From assembly GCF_001429505.1 (NCBI RefSeq), contig NZ_LMJW01000019.1:194-64193 (forward strand): a DNA stretch of 64,000 nt. The letters are read 5' to 3'. A program made the position numbers and the translations under genes. A model generated the notes under the pieces. It saw only the letters and a list, made by a program, of their open reading frames with translations. It searched no databases and was not told the DNA's origin. This document shows, piece after piece, positions 18,217 to 27,328 of this stretch. This DNA comes from Allobosea sp. Root483D1 (GTDB taxonomy: Bacteria > Pseudomonadota > Alphaproteobacteria > Rhizobiales > Beijerinckiaceae). The number at the start of each line of letters is the position of its first letter. Position 1 is the stretch's first letter.

Positions 18217-18702
18217 ATGACCCGCAAGAGGGACCAGGACCGCGCCTGGGAGCTGATCGAGGAGATCGGCCTGTGCATGCTCGTCAGCCACGACGAAGGC
18301 GGCGAGGTCCTGCGCGCTCGCCCGATGAGCGCCCATCCGCGCCGCGACGAGGATGCGATCTATTTCCTGACCGATCTGCGCTCCCATAAGGACGACGAGA
18401 TCGAGATCAACGAGACCGTCTGCCTCTGCTTTTCCGGCAGCGGCTCCCACACCTATGTCTCGGTCTCCGGCACGGCCAATCTGCTCGACGATCGCCTCCG
18501 GGTGGCCGAACTCTGGTCGCCGGCGGCGCGCGCCTTCTGGGAGAGCAAGGACGATCCGAACATCCGCATCCTCAAGGTGCGCCCTGCTTTGGCGGAGTTC
18601 TGGGACAGCCCCGGCAAGATCGTGACCACGGTGAAGATGGCGGCCGCAGCCGTGACCGGCTCGCGGCCCGATCTCGGCAGCAACCGCAAAGTCCTGCTCT
18701 GA
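18217..18702 (+). CDS. General-stress-type PNPOx-like protein
   Basis: A 161-residue flavin split-barrel protein of the general stress protein 26 group. Recognisable parts are [40 protein letters not shown] and [11 protein letters not shown]. Relatives bind FMN or FAD and are induced by stress. AAGGAG lies seven bases before the ATG. It diverges from dps with a 121-base shared control region, which suggests a common stress response. Confidence 0.9.
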   Translation: MTRKRDQDRAWELIEEIGLCMLVSHDEGGEVLRARPMSAHPRRDEDAIYFLTDLRSHKDDEIEINETVCLCFSGSGSHTYVSVSGTANLLDDRLRVAELWSPAARAFWESKDDPNIRILKVRPALAEFWDSPGKIVTTVKMAAAAVTGSRPDLGSNRKVLL

Positions 18703-18712
18703 GGGGGCGACG

Positions 18713-18928
18713 ATGAGATTTCTCGTTCATTTGGTCGGCGCCTGGGTCGCCTCGGAAGCAGCCTCCGGCCGCTATCCTCGTCCGCTGTCGCTCGGCATGC
18801 AGCTTCTGGTCTCGCGGCTCGGGCCGCAGACGGCGCTGATGGCACTCGCCGGCTATGCCATCCAGAGCCTCAACGAAGGCGGGGCCTTTGGGTCGCCCCG
18901 GACGCAGCGCCGGAAACGGCGCCGCTAG
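18713..18928 (+). CDS. Small conserved-looking hypothetical protein
   Basis: A 71-residue protein starting 10 bases after the stop of the split-barrel gene, so probably co-transcribed. It begins MRFLVHLVGAWVASEAASG with a weak hydrophobic stretch, has a second apolar helix (ALMALAGYAIQSL) and ends in a run of Arg/Lys (RRKRRR). No family recognised. Confidence 0.6.
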   Translation: MRFLVHLVGAWVASEAASGRYPRPLSLGMQLLVSRLGPQTALMALAGYAIQSLNEGGAFGSPRTQRRKRRR

Positions 18929-18980
18929 ATTATCGCGCGTCCGATCGGACGCTGTCACGATGATCTATCCCGTTGTTATG

Positions 18981-19025
18981 GCATCGGATTTTACGGAAAA
19001 TGGATTCCATTTTTCGGTCCGATGT
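18981..19025. repeat. Imperfect palindrome of interspersed type
   Basis: Outer arms CATCGGA (18982) and TCCGATG (19018) enclose inner arms AAAATGGA and TCCATTTT around a short loop. It resembles a family of palindromes common in rhizobial genomes, as far as I can recall; only one copy is seen in this window. Confidence 0.6.
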
Positions 19026-19054
19026 TAGAGCCGAAGCCGTCTCTCACTTTGAGT

Positions 19055-19103
19055 AGAGCCCGTTCCGATCAACTTGCCCCGCAAGTTGATCGGAACGGAC
19101 TCT
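19055..19103. terminator. Long perfect hairpin after popZ
   Basis: An 18-bp perfect stem (CCGTTCCGATCAACTTGC and its complement) with a CCC loop, extended by four more pairs after one mismatch. It begins nine bases past the popZ stop. There is no U-tract on either strand, so it may be an mRNA 3'-end stabiliser or a repeat, not an intrinsic terminator. Confidence 0.55.
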
Positions 19104-19111
19104 GGACGGCT

Positions 19112-19693
19112 TCAGCGCCGCCCGCCGCGTGCGACACGCTCGATCTCGGCCCGCACAAGCCGCTCGACCATGGTCGGGAGATTGTCGTCGAGCCAGGTCT
19201 TGAGCATCGGCTTCAGCATCTCCTTGACCAGATCCTCCAGCGTGCGCGCATTGTTGCTGAGCACGGTGTTGGCAAGCGCGCCGAAGGCGTTGTGCACGGC
19301 AGCGCCGGTCTGGTCCGAGATCAGCGCCGTCATATCCATCGGCGGCGCGGGCTGCGGCTGGATCGGAGGCGGCACGAACATCTGCGGTTGAGGCGGCTCG
19401 GGCTCGGGCTCCGGCTGCATCACGGCCTGCGGCTCGACGAAATCGATATCGTCCGCCGGCGCGGCCAGCTCTTCCTCGACGCGCTCGGCTTCTGCCCCGA
19501 GATCGAGCACGTCGTCCTCGATCGGCTCTGGCTCTGGTTCCGGCTCGGGCTGCGGCTGTGGGGCCAGCGCGACCGGCTCCGGCGCGGCCTCCTCCGGTGG
19601 CGCAGCAGGCTTCTCGTCATCGGCGATGATCCGCCGGATGGAGGCGAGAATCTCCTCCATCGAAGGTTCATTGGCCTTGGGCTGCGCGCTCAT
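19112..19693 (-). CDS. popZ: PopZ/DUF2497 polar organizing protein
   Basis: A 193-residue PopZ-family protein. The N-terminal interaction helix is EPSMEEILASIRRIIADDEK; the middle (about 30-120) is a disordered Pro/Glu-rich linker with PEPEPEP runs; the C-terminal DUF2497 helices (LEDLVKEMLKPMLKTWLDDN, then VERLVRAEIERVA) drive oligomerisation. PopZ builds a polar matrix that anchors the ParB-parS centromere and cell-cycle factors. Located near tolC and valS, as is common in this class. Confidence 0.93.
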   Translation of the reverse strand: MSAQPKANEPSMEEILASIRRIIADDEKPAAPPEEAAPEPVALAPQPQPEPEPEPEPIEDDVLDLGAEAERVEEELAAPADDIDFVEPQAVMQPEPEPEPPQPQMFVPPPIQPQPAPPMDMTALISDQTGAAVHNAFGALANTVLSNNARTLEDLVKEMLKPMLKTWLDDNLPTMVERLVRAEIERVARGGRR

Positions 19694-20004
19694 GCTGATT
19701 CCGGTCACTCGACTCAAGGGACGCCTATGGAATCAGTACGCCCCGCTGCATGAGTATTTCACCGGAAAACCGGCAGGCAAGGCGGCCGGAGGCCGGCCCA
19801 CAGGAGAAATCCGGAGTGTTGCGCCGGTGCTGCGCTGTCATCCCGGGACGTCGCGTCAGCGAAGGGCCGGGAATCTGGAACCGATTGCCCTCGAAGCGCA
19901 GATGCCGTCGCTCTTCCGGACTTGAAGGCAGTTCCGCATTCCGGGTTCAGGCCTTTGGCCTGAACCCGGAAAGACGAGCGGTTCTCAAGCGAGCGAAAGC
20001 CGGC
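19694..20004. other. Gap between tolC and popZ with repeat and hairpin
   Basis: This 311-base stretch holds a partial dispersed repeat (about 19838-19870, TCATCCCGGGA then GGGCCGGGAATC) and the perfect hairpin at 19939-19971. No open frame here has coding character. A popZ promoter is expected but not recognisable. Confidence 0.5.
19939..19971 (-). terminator. Perfect 15-bp hairpin after tolC
   Basis: TTCCGGGTTCAGGCC pairs exactly with GGCCTGAACCCGGAA over a 3-base loop, 34 bases past the tolC stop. No U-tract follows, so termination is inferred from position and strength only. Confidence 0.5.
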
Positions 20005-21423
20005 TTAGCGCCCGTCCGGCGTCTGCGTGCCCCAGAGCAGGCCCTTGACCTGATCATAGTGCTTGCGGGAGTCGTAGCGCTCGGCCTTGAGCTTCAGCGT
20101 GTCGGACGAAAGCCGCCCGGTCGCCGACAGCACCGCATAGGTCGCGACGACACGGTCGCGCTGTGCCGTAACCAGCGTCGAACGGGCGATCACCAGCTCC
20201 TGCTGGGCATTGAGCACATCGAGAGTCGTGCGCTGGCCGACCTTGGCCTCCTCGCGTACGCCGGCGAGCGCGGTCTCGGCCGCCTGCACCTGCGCCTGCG
20301 CGGCGGTGATCTGCGCCTTGGCCGCATCATGCGCGCCCCAGGCGGACACGACCGCGGCGCGGACGGTGTCGCGCGAGGTGTCGACCTCGATCCGGCGCTG
20401 CCCGGCCGTCTCCTTGGCCTGGCGCGTGCGCGAATAGACCTGCCCGCCCTCGTAGATCGGGATGGTCAGCGTCGCCACCGCGCTGGCCGAGGTGCGATTG
20501 TCGCCGAAGAACTGGTTGTCGTAGCGCTGCTGGACGACGCCGCGCACACCAAGCACCGGATAGAGATCCGCCTCGGTGACCTTGACCTGCAGCTCCGCCG
20601 CATCGACGCCGTGCAGCGCCGCAATGATCGCCGGATGCGCTGTCAACGCGATGTTGAGCGCCGCCGGCAAGGATTTCGGCAGAAGGTTCTCGACAGGCCG
20701 GCCGGGCGCGAGCTGCTTCGGCTCGATGCCGATGTTCTGGCGGAAGCGGGCGATCGAGGTCTTCAGGTTGGATTCGGCGAGGATCGCCTGCGATTGGGCC
20801 TGCGAGAGGCGAGCTTCGGCCTGCGCGACGTCGGTGCGTGTCACCTCGCCGACCTGAAATCGATCCCGCGTCTGGCGCAGCTGCTCCTCCAGCACCTCGA
20901 CGTTGTTGCGGTTCAGGTTGAGGATCGCCGTGTCGCGCAGCACGTTCATATAGGAGGTGGCGGCGTCGAGCAGAACGTTCTGCTCAGTGTTTTGCAGGGT
21001 CGCGCGGGCGCCGAGCACCTGCGATTCGGCCTGGCTGACGGTGCTGCGGGTCTTGCCGCCGTCGAAGATGTTCTGGTCGACCTGGAGGCCGGCGCCGCGC
21101 GGATTGGTTCGCGAGAGGTTGCGGTTATGCGGGCTGCCCGTGCCCTGCGAATTGAACGGCGTGTCGCTCTCGGTGATGCTGGCGCCGATATCGGCGGAGG
21201 CCGTGACGCGCGGCCGATAGCCGGAGAGCGCCTGCGGCACGTTTTCGTTGGTGGCGCGTACCGCGGCGCGCTGCGCATTCAGCGTCGGATTGGCTGAATA
21301 GGCGCGCGCCAGCGCCGCGTCCATCGTCTGCGCCAGCGCCGGGGAGCCTGCGAGGGCTCCCAGTATGCCGGCGATCACCAGACGGCTCGCGGTCTTCTTC
21401 AAAGTCGGTCGCGTTACAATCAC
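20005..21423 (-). CDS. tolC: TolC-family outer-membrane efflux protein
   Basis: A 472-residue TolC-type channel: signal peptide (VIAGILGALAGSPALAQ, cleaved near residue 32), then two repeated outer-membrane-factor domains, each a long coiled-coil hairpin with a beta segment (first near TMDAALARAYSANPTLNAQR, second near LPAALNIALTAHPAIIAALH). Trimers form the exit duct for type I secretion and RND efflux systems. The neighbouring PCMT homolog upstream and popZ downstream are the usual alphaproteobacterial context. No inner-membrane partner is encoded here. Confidence 0.95.
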   Translation of the reverse strand: MIVTRPTLKKTASRLVIAGILGALAGSPALAQTMDAALARAYSANPTLNAQRAAVRATNENVPQALSGYRPRVTASADIGASITESDTPFNSQGTGSPHNRNLSRTNPRGAGLQVDQNIFDGGKTRSTVSQAESQVLGARATLQNTEQNVLLDAATSYMNVLRDTAILNLNRNNVEVLEEQLRQTRDRFQVGEVTRTDVAQAEARLSQAQSQAILAESNLKTSIARFRQNIGIEPKQLAPGRPVENLLPKSLPAALNIALTAHPAIIAALHGVDAAELQVKVTEADLYPVLGVRGVVQQRYDNQFFGDNRTSASAVATLTIPIYEGGQVYSRTRQAKETAGQRRIEVDTSRDTVRAAVVSAWGAHDAAKAQITAAQAQVQAAETALAGVREEAKVGQRTTLDVLNAQQELVIARSTLVTAQRDRVVATYAVLSATGRLSSDTLKLKAERYDSRKHYDQVKGLLWGTQTPDGR

Positions 21424-21625
21424 TGGACGCCTCTTGTGCGGACTCTAGTCACGCCCAGGCATCGCCCCAGCCTCGGCACTCGATTTAAAATCATAAGCTT
21501 TGCAGCTCGCTTCGCCAATGTTGCGAGAGGAACCGGCCGCTTTTCAATTCTGCACTGCCGCATAAATGCGACACTTCGCCGGCGATTAGTACCGACGACC
21601 TACCCCTTCTGGGGAAAACCAGCCC

Positions 21626-22267
21626 TCAGAGAGCAAACACCTCCGCCTTCCGGAACTCGCGCAGCGCGGGCGCCGCCGCATCGAAGACCGGTCGGCCGGA
21701 GAGCGATTCGCCCACCTTCCGATAAAGCACGACACGCGCCGAGCGTCCGACGCCCTCGACAACGATCAGTCGCCCACCCTCGCGGACATGATGGAAGAGC
21801 GGCTCTGGCGGCGCCTCGCAGGAGCCGCTGACCAGGACCGCGTCGAAGCGGCGCTCCTTCGGCAGGCTCGCGACGAGCTCGGCAGCCGCGACGCCCGGCC
21901 GGGCGAAGGCGGTACGCGCCAGCGCCAGTGCGGCCTCGTCCGGCTCCAGCAATGTCGTCCTGGCGCCCATCTCCGCCATCAGCGCCGCGCCGTAGCCCGA
22001 GCCGCCGCCATATTCGAGGGCTTCCTCGCCCGGCTGCAGATCGAGCACCTGGATCATCCGCGCCGTCACCATCGGCGCCGGCAGCGCCCGGCTCGTGCCC
22101 GGCAGCGGCTCCTGGCGATCGAGATAGGCCAGATGCGACAGCTCGCCCGGCACGAAAACCTCGCGCGGCACCGTGTCGGCCGCGGCGAGCACGGCGCGAT
22201 CGGTCACGTCATAGGTGCGCAACTGGCAATCGACCATCATGCGCCGCAGTTCGGCGAAGCTGCTCAT
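21626..22267 (-). CDS. Protein-L-isoaspartate O-methyltransferase homolog
   Basis: A 213-residue PCMT-family protein. Visible are VDCQLRTYDVTDRAVLAA at the N-terminus, the PREVFVP segment, and the SAM motif EALEYGGGSGYGAALMAEMG with its acidic partner TLLEPDE. Canonical enzymes have VLEIGTGSGY and repair isoaspartyl residues; the EYGGGSGY variant and short length are typical of the tolC-linked alphaproteobacterial paralogs, whose repair activity is uncertain. Divergent from the OmpA-like gene. Confidence 0.88.
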   Translation of the reverse strand: MSSFAELRRMMVDCQLRTYDVTDRAVLAAADTVPREVFVPGELSHLAYLDRQEPLPGTSRALPAPMVTARMIQVLDLQPGEEALEYGGGSGYGAALMAEMGARTTLLEPDEAALALARTAFARPGVAAAELVASLPKERRFDAVLVSGSCEAPPEPLFHHVREGGRLIVVEGVGRSARVVLYRKVGESLSGRPVFDAAAPALREFRKAEVFAL

Positions 22268-22448
22268 GCTCAAATCTCCGGAAGAAGGCACCCGGACGGG
22301 CACCTCGAGCCTGCCCGCGGTTTCTGGGCGAGGCCGCCGCAAAAGGCAAGGCCGGGTGATGGCGCCGGCTCCTTCGAATGGAGGACGCAGCCGTCCGGGC
22401 ATCGTCGCAATGCTCGTCACCCATCCCTTTCATCGCGGGTGACGAGCC

Positions 22449-23438
22449 ATGACAGCAAAGCCTTTCTTCTGGTCGGCCCTAATGCTGGCGTGCCATCTCG
22501 CCATGCCGGGGCTGGCTCAGGATCATCCCCTCCTCGGCCGCTTCCAAGGGTCGCAGCAGGTCGGGTTCAAGGAAGCGGCCTTCGACGAGGCCCGTATCAT
22601 CACCGGCCCGATCGACGAGCGCAGCTCGCGCGAGCAGAGCGGCGCCGGCTGGCAGACGGTAGAGGGCAAGGTCTTCACGCTCTACTACAAGCTGCCGCCC
22701 GGGCGTACCGGCCTCGAGGCGCTGCGCAACTACCAGGCGAGCCTGTCCAGCGCCGGCTTCGAAATTCCGTTCACCTGCTCGACCGAGGCAGGGAGCTGCT
22801 TCAGCGACGGGCGCAAATATCCCGGCCTGTTCCTTGGCCTGGCGCTCGACGGAACCACCGACCTGCCGAAGCTGCAGCTCGGCGATCTCGTTCGCAACTT
22901 CTTCGGCAACGGCAATGGCCGCTATCTCTACGCAAGGCTGAACCGGCCGACCGGCACCGTCCATGTCAGCCTCGCCTTCTCCGAAGACGAGAGCCGCGGT
23001 CGGACGGTGATCGCGCGCGTCATCGAGGCAGGTGCGATGCAGACAGGCCAGATCCAGGTGGTCGAGGCCAGCCAGCTCGGCCGCGAGATCGACCAGCACG
23101 GCCGCGCCAACCTCTATGGCATCCTGTTCGACTACGACAAGGCCGACATCCGGCCGGAATCGCAGCCTCAACTCAAGGCGATCGCCGAGCTGCTCAGCAA
23201 GAGCCCGGCCCTGCGGCTGGACGTGGTCGGGCACACCGACAACCAGGGCAGCGCCGCCTACAATCTCAAGCTCTCCGACATGCGCGCCTTCTCGGTCGTC
23301 GCCGAGCTGGCGACCCGCTACGGCATCGATCGCAGCCGCCTCAACGCCGTCGGCAAGGGACTTGAGCAGCCTGTCGCGTCGAACGCCGACGAAGCCGGCC
23401 GGGCACGCAACCGCCGCGTCGAGCTGGTCCGGCGCTGA
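22449..23438 (+). CDS. OmpA-family protein with DUF4892 domain
   Basis: A 329-residue envelope protein. A signal peptide ends at LAQ (residue 24); residues 25-200 fit DUF4892; residues 215-329 form an OmpA peptidoglycan-binding domain with ILFDYDKADIRPES, VVGHTDNQGSAAYNLKLSD and NRRVELVRR. It should sit in the periplasm or outer membrane bound to meso-diaminopimelate. Four cysteines in the DUF4892 part could form disulfides. No operon partner. Confidence 0.92.
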   Translation: MTAKPFFWSALMLACHLAMPGLAQDHPLLGRFQGSQQVGFKEAAFDEARIITGPIDERSSREQSGAGWQTVEGKVFTLYYKLPPGRTGLEALRNYQASLSSAGFEIPFTCSTEAGSCFSDGRKYPGLFLGLALDGTTDLPKLQLGDLVRNFFGNGNGRYLYARLNRPTGTVHVSLAFSEDESRGRTVIARVIEAGAMQTGQIQVVEASQLGREIDQHGRANLYGILFDYDKADIRPESQPQLKAIAELLSKSPALRLDVVGHTDNQGSAAYNLKLSDMRAFSVVAELATRYGIDRSRLNAVGKGLEQPVASNADEAGRARNRRVELVRR

Positions 23439-23459
23439 GGCATGGCCCGGAGCGACGCA

Positions 23460-24584
23460 CTACCGGTTCCGAACCGGCAGCTCCGCTGCGCGCAGCAAGG
23501 CTGCGACCTGGCTCTGCTGACGTGTCCCGGTCTTCCAGAAGATGCGGGCGAGATGGGTGCGCGCCGTCGTGATCTTGATGCCCTGGCGCTGCGCCAGCTC
23601 GGCCAGCGACAGGCCGGAGGCAAGGCCTAGGGCCAGTCTCGCTTCGGCCTCGGTCAGATCGAAAAGCCGCTGCACGGTGGTGAGCTGGCCGCTGGCGGGC
23701 GCAAGCATCCGCGCCACGATCATCACGTCGCTCGCGCGTCCGGGCAGGGCATAGCTCGCCGGCAGCGGCGTAACGCAGACCGAAAGGTCGCTCCCCTCGA
23801 AATCGGGTGCGCGCAGCAGCATCTGGCTCTGCGCGGCGGCGCGATCGCTCGCTCCTGCGACGAGGTCCCTGAGGCCGTTCTGTTCGCGGGGCGCGCGGGC
23901 GCATACCTTGCCGCCGCGCAGTCCGAGCGGATTGCCGGGAGCGGCGAGCAGCTCATCGGCAGCTGCGTTCGCATAGGCGAGTTGCAGCGAGCGGTCGACG
24001 ATGATGATCGCAAGCGACAGCTCGTCGAGCGCCCGCCGCGCCATCTCGCGCTCGATGCTGATGCCGCCGAGCTGCTGGTGCAGCATCGTCACGCGCCGCA
24101 TCACGGCGGCCAGCCGCTCGAACAGCCCGAACTCATTGGCGTCGAACGGCTCCTGCCAGCGTCCACGCTGGATGTCGAACATCCAGAAGGAGCCGTCGAC
24201 ATCCAGCACGCGGCTGGCCATCCCGCCATACATGTCCTGCGGCGCCATCCATTCGCGCCAGATGCGGCTGTCGCGGAAGCTCTCGCCGAACAGGACATGG
24301 TCCCGATAGGCCGAGCCGACCGGGACCGAGGCGACCCGCGCGCCGAAAAAAACGATCTCGGACATCAGCTCGCGATGGCAGAACGCGTTGAGGTCCGGAT
24401 CGGATACGTTGGTGATCGCGTCGTCGGGATGGGAGTCCGGACCGAAACAGCCGAGGCAGATTTTGGAGCCGCCGAACAGTTGGCGAACCTGCTCGATCGC
24501 CGCGGGCATCTGCCCGAAGTCCAGCGCTGCATCCAACAACCCGTCGATGGCCCCGGTGACCACATCGAGATTCGCCCGCGCCAT
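23460..24584 (-). CDS. LuxR-family transcriptional regulator
   Basis: A 374-residue regulator with a C-terminal LuxR helix-turn-helix (LTEAEARLALGLASGLSLAE, then IKITTARTHLARIFWKT). The N-terminal 290 residues contain a PAS-like stretch (LAIIIVDRSLQLAYANAAADELL). No receiver or autoinducer domain is evident, so the signal is unknown. Start at MARANLD; the upstream extension lacks coding character. It converges on the OmpA-like gene with 21 bases between stops. Confidence 0.9.
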   Translation of the reverse strand: MARANLDVVTGAIDGLLDAALDFGQMPAAIEQVRQLFGGSKICLGCFGPDSHPDDAITNVSDPDLNAFCHRELMSEIVFFGARVASVPVGSAYRDHVLFGESFRDSRIWREWMAPQDMYGGMASRVLDVDGSFWMFDIQRGRWQEPFDANEFGLFERLAAVMRRVTMLHQQLGGISIEREMARRALDELSLAIIIVDRSLQLAYANAAADELLAAPGNPLGLRGGKVCARAPREQNGLRDLVAGASDRAAAQSQMLLRAPDFEGSDLSVCVTPLPASYALPGRASDVMIVARMLAPASGQLTTVQRLFDLTEAEARLALGLASGLSLAELAQRQGIKITTARTHLARIFWKTGTRQQSQVAALLRAAELPVRNR

Positions 24585-24756
24585 CTCAGTCCTCGGCCAG
24601 CCACGCGCCTTGCCGGCGTGACCTGACCTTCCCCCTCGGCCCGGCATCGTCCGCTACGGCACCGGCCGCGGAACGCGCGCCGGAGAATCAGGCTAACCTC
24701 ATGATCCGGCGCAGCAAAGCCTAAATCTTCCCCAGGGTCACTCGGCAGGCGAGGTT

Positions 24757-25854
24757 TCAGGCTGGCCGCCGGCGTGCCTTCAGCACCTCGTCGGCCTCCA
24801 GCAGCGTCTCGAAGGCGTAGACGAACTTGTCGTCGAGCGTGTCGCCGTACCAGATTTCCGGCACGATCGTGCGGAAGCGGGTATCGAGCAGGTCGGCCAG
24901 GGCCTGCGTATCCTTCATCCACTCCAGCATGTCGGCGTAGAGATTGAAGTTGCTCGGCGTCGGGAAGCGGGCGACGAGGTCCTCGAAGCCCTGCTTGACC
25001 AAAGCGGGATCGCAAAGCGTGTCCTCGATCTCGTGCTCGCCGACTTCGGTATTGGCCGCCTGGACCAGGGCGTAGAAGCCATAGCCGAAGCGGTCCTTGG
25101 TCAATTCGGCGGCGCGCCGGGCGAAGACTTCAAGGTCATGCTCATCGCGGCCGAGCCAGCGCGGCATGATCATCCGGGCAAAGTTGCGGCAGAGGTCGAT
25201 GTTGTAGCGGTCGAGCGCCCAGGCCGCCTCGAAGCGGCGCTGATACTCGCTGAAGGAATCGGTCTCGGCGCCGCGCCGGAAATGGCTGGCCCGCCAGGCG
25301 AAATCCTCCGGATCGGGCTGGCTGTCGAGCACCGCATCCGCCTGCCGCAGGAACCTGCGGAACTGGTCGGCCTGGTCCATATTGACGTCGGCGGCGCAGG
25401 CAGTGCCGCGCCAGGCATAGGCCGTCACCCGCAGCGCATCCGCATAGGTCGCCGCCGAGAAGGGCGAGGGATCGTTCTGGAAATAGGCGGCGAAGCCGTC
25501 GAGCAGCGCCTCGTGCCGCGGCCCGGCGTCGTCGCTGCCGGGAAGCGCCATGAACTCTTCGAGGAACCAGTCCTTCACCAGCAGGTAGCGCGGCTTGCCG
25601 TTCTCGGCGAGATCGCCTTGCACGCGTGCCGCCTCGAAGGCGGCGCGATAGGCCGCGAAATCCCGTTCCTGCCAGGCCCGCCGCATCGCATCGCGCTCGC
25701 CGAAGAGGCGCGGAATCTCGTCATGCAGGAAGAGCGAGTGCAGATCGTAGTCCCGCAGCAGGATCTCGTAATTGGTCAGTTCCTCGGCCAGCTCCGCGGC
25801 TGGCCTGCCCAGCACCTTGTCGCGCACGCTGCGGACGAGATCCTTCCAACCCAT
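24757..25854 (-). CDS. Uncharacterised helical protein
   Basis: A 365-residue soluble protein, predominantly alpha helical with many aromatic residues and repeated W/F-rich helices (AYAWRGTACAADVNMDQADQ, RRFEAAWALDRYN). It resembles TPR-like hypothetical proteins; no exact family recognised. No signal peptide or membrane segment. It stands alone between the LuxR gene and the divergent small membrane protein. Confidence 0.75.
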   Translation of the reverse strand: MGWKDLVRSVRDKVLGRPAAELAEELTNYEILLRDYDLHSLFLHDEIPRLFGERDAMRRAWQERDFAAYRAAFEAARVQGDLAENGKPRYLLVKDWFLEEFMALPGSDDAGPRHEALLDGFAAYFQNDPSPFSAATYADALRVTAYAWRGTACAADVNMDQADQFRRFLRQADAVLDSQPDPEDFAWRASHFRRGAETDSFSEYQRRFEAAWALDRYNIDLCRNFARMIMPRWLGRDEHDLEVFARRAAELTKDRFGYGFYALVQAANTEVGEHEIEDTLCDPALVKQGFEDLVARFPTPSNFNLYADMLEWMKDTQALADLLDTRFRTIVPEIWYGDTLDDKFVYAFETLLEADEVLKARRRPA

Positions 25855-26053
25855 GCCGTCCCCTTCCCCGCCCCGCCCCGCCGGCGCCTTACATGGCCGC
25901 TCGGCATCGGTGCCTTGCGGAAATCAGCGCCGCTCTCGCCAAATTTGCCCTGCATCCGCCGCCGTATCGCCGCTCCGCCAGCGGATATCTCTGACGCGGG
26001 CGAACGATCGGGCAAGCCGGGCGTTTCAGCTGGGTGGCAACGACCGAGGTGAC

Positions 26054-26365
26054 ATGGGCTTTCCCTCCGCGCGGCAAGAGCTGAGAACCGCCTTCAGGCG
26101 GATCGAAGCCGAGCTCCCTCCCCGCTTCGCCAAGGCGATGCGCTGGCTCCGGCATCGTGATTCGCGCCTGATCAGGATTCCAGCCGGACTCGGCCTGATC
26201 ATCGGCGGCGTCTTCTCGTTCCTGCCGATTCTCGGGGTCTGGATGCTGCCGCTGGGCCTGATGCTGCTCGCAGCCGATATCCCGTTTCTGCAACGGCCGA
26301 TGGCGCGCTTCGCGACCTGGTGCCTCGGGTTGATCGAGCGCTTCAGGCGTCGTCGCTCGGGCTGA
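26054..26365 (+). CDS. Small membrane protein (often misnamed trpB-like)
   Basis: A 103-residue protein with a central hydrophobic hairpin, IRIPAGLGLIIGGVFSFLPI and LGVWMLPLGLMLLAADIPFL, flanked by basic ends. Homologs in this order are sometimes annotated as tryptophan synthase beta-like, without any resemblance to that enzyme. Function unknown. Start chosen at the ATG in GACATGGGC, which gives the family length. Confidence 0.8.
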   Translation: MGFPSARQELRTAFRRIEAELPPRFAKAMRWLRHRDSRLIRIPAGLGLIIGGVFSFLPILGVWMLPLGLMLLAADIPFLQRPMARFATWCLGLIERFRRRRSG

Positions 26366-26439
26366 TGAATCAGCGCCGTGCGCGAGGAGAACCCGCCCCG
26401 GCGGGGCATCATCGGGAGATCAGCGCGTGAAAGGGAATT

Positions 26440-26513
26440 TGGAGGCCTCGCCCGGAATCGAACCGGGGTGCAAGGATTTGCAGTCCTCTGCGTAACCACT
26501 CCGCCACGAGGCC
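26440..26513 (-). tRNA. tRNA-Cys (GCA)
   Basis: On the minus strand a full cloverleaf: acceptor GGCCTCG/CGAGGCC, D arm with GCGGAGTGG, anticodon loop CTGCAAA giving GCA, T arm GGTTCGATTCC, discriminator T, and CCA encoded in the DNA. Confidence 0.97.
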
Positions 26514-26701
26514 ATCCCGGAGCGGCTCGAAGCGCGCTCCTCGGCGGGCGTATAACCACATGCCGCAGCGCGCCGCAACCGAAACTCTCTCGGCAATGTG
26601 AATTGACGCTGGGGCAGACCGGGCGGCCACGATTTTCTCGACGTTGATGCCAGCAAAAGGCTTGCACCTTCCCGGCAGCGTCGCTATACGCCGCCCACCG
26701 A

Positions 26702-26776
26702 TCCCGGATAGCTCAGCGGTAGAGCAATCGACTGTTAATCGATTGGTCGCAGGTTCGAATCCTGCTCCGGGAGCCA
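26702..26776 (+). tRNA. tRNA-Asn (GUU)
   Basis: Acceptor TCCCGGA pairs with TCCGGGA; D arm GCTCAGCGGTAGAGC; anticodon loop CTGTTAA giving GTT; T arm GGTTCGAATCC; discriminator G and encoded CCA. Confidence 0.98.
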
Positions 26777-26835
26777 GCAGTTTCAAGGGCTTGAGCGGCG
26801 ACCGCTTGAGCCCTTTTGCTTTCCGGAGACGGAAA

Positions 26836-27264
26836 ATGGTGCAGCGCGAGAGGCAAACAGCGGTGCTGCGGTTCTTCGGGCTCGAGCTATCCGTGCGCCG
26901 CTGGGCCGCCCTGATCGGTTGGGGCGCAGTCGCCCTCGTCATCGTCGCGACCTTGTCCCCGATCGGCGCTCGCCCGCATATCGCGCATCTCGGACCGCAG
27001 ATCGAACGTTTCGCCGCCTATCTGGTCGCCGCCGCGGCGCTCGCCATCGCCTATCCGGCGCGCAAAGGCGTGATTCTCCTGTGCATCATCGCCGGCGCCG
27101 CCGGACTCGAACTCGCCCAGCACTTCGAAGCGAGCCGGCATGCCCGTGCGCTGGATGCGCTGGTCAAGATCACGGGTGGCCTGAGCGGGCTTGTCGTCGT
27201 CACCCTGTGCGAGCGGCTCTGGTCGAAGCGTGTCGCCCCGGCGGCAACCCGCCGCACGAGCTGA
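26836..27264 (+). CDS. VanZ-like membrane protein
   Basis: A 142-residue protein with four hydrophobic helices and the VanZ-type pattern: ALVIVATLSPIGARPHIA, then FAAYLVAAAALAIAY, then GLELAQHFEASRHARALD and a closing helix after VKITGGLSG. VanZ-like proteins are a broad family; the glycopeptide resistance link applies only to few. It follows tRNA-Asn by 59 bases. No operon partner. Confidence 0.82.
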   Translation: MVQRERQTAVLRFFGLELSVRRWAALIGWGAVALVIVATLSPIGARPHIAHLGPQIERFAAYLVAAAALAIAYPARKGVILLCIIAGAAGLELAQHFEASRHARALDALVKITGGLSGLVVVTLCERLWSKRVAPAATRRTS

Positions 27265-27328
27265 TTCTCTCGTGTCACCTCTCGCTCGATAGCGAGCGGG
27301 TTGATGCACCCATCCAAGCGCCGTGCGG

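Noticed and set aside
15669..18389. 906-codon plus-strand frame opposite valS and dps
   Set aside because: It is the reverse-strand shadow of valS and dps, which carry the HIGH, KMSKS and ferroxidase motifs.
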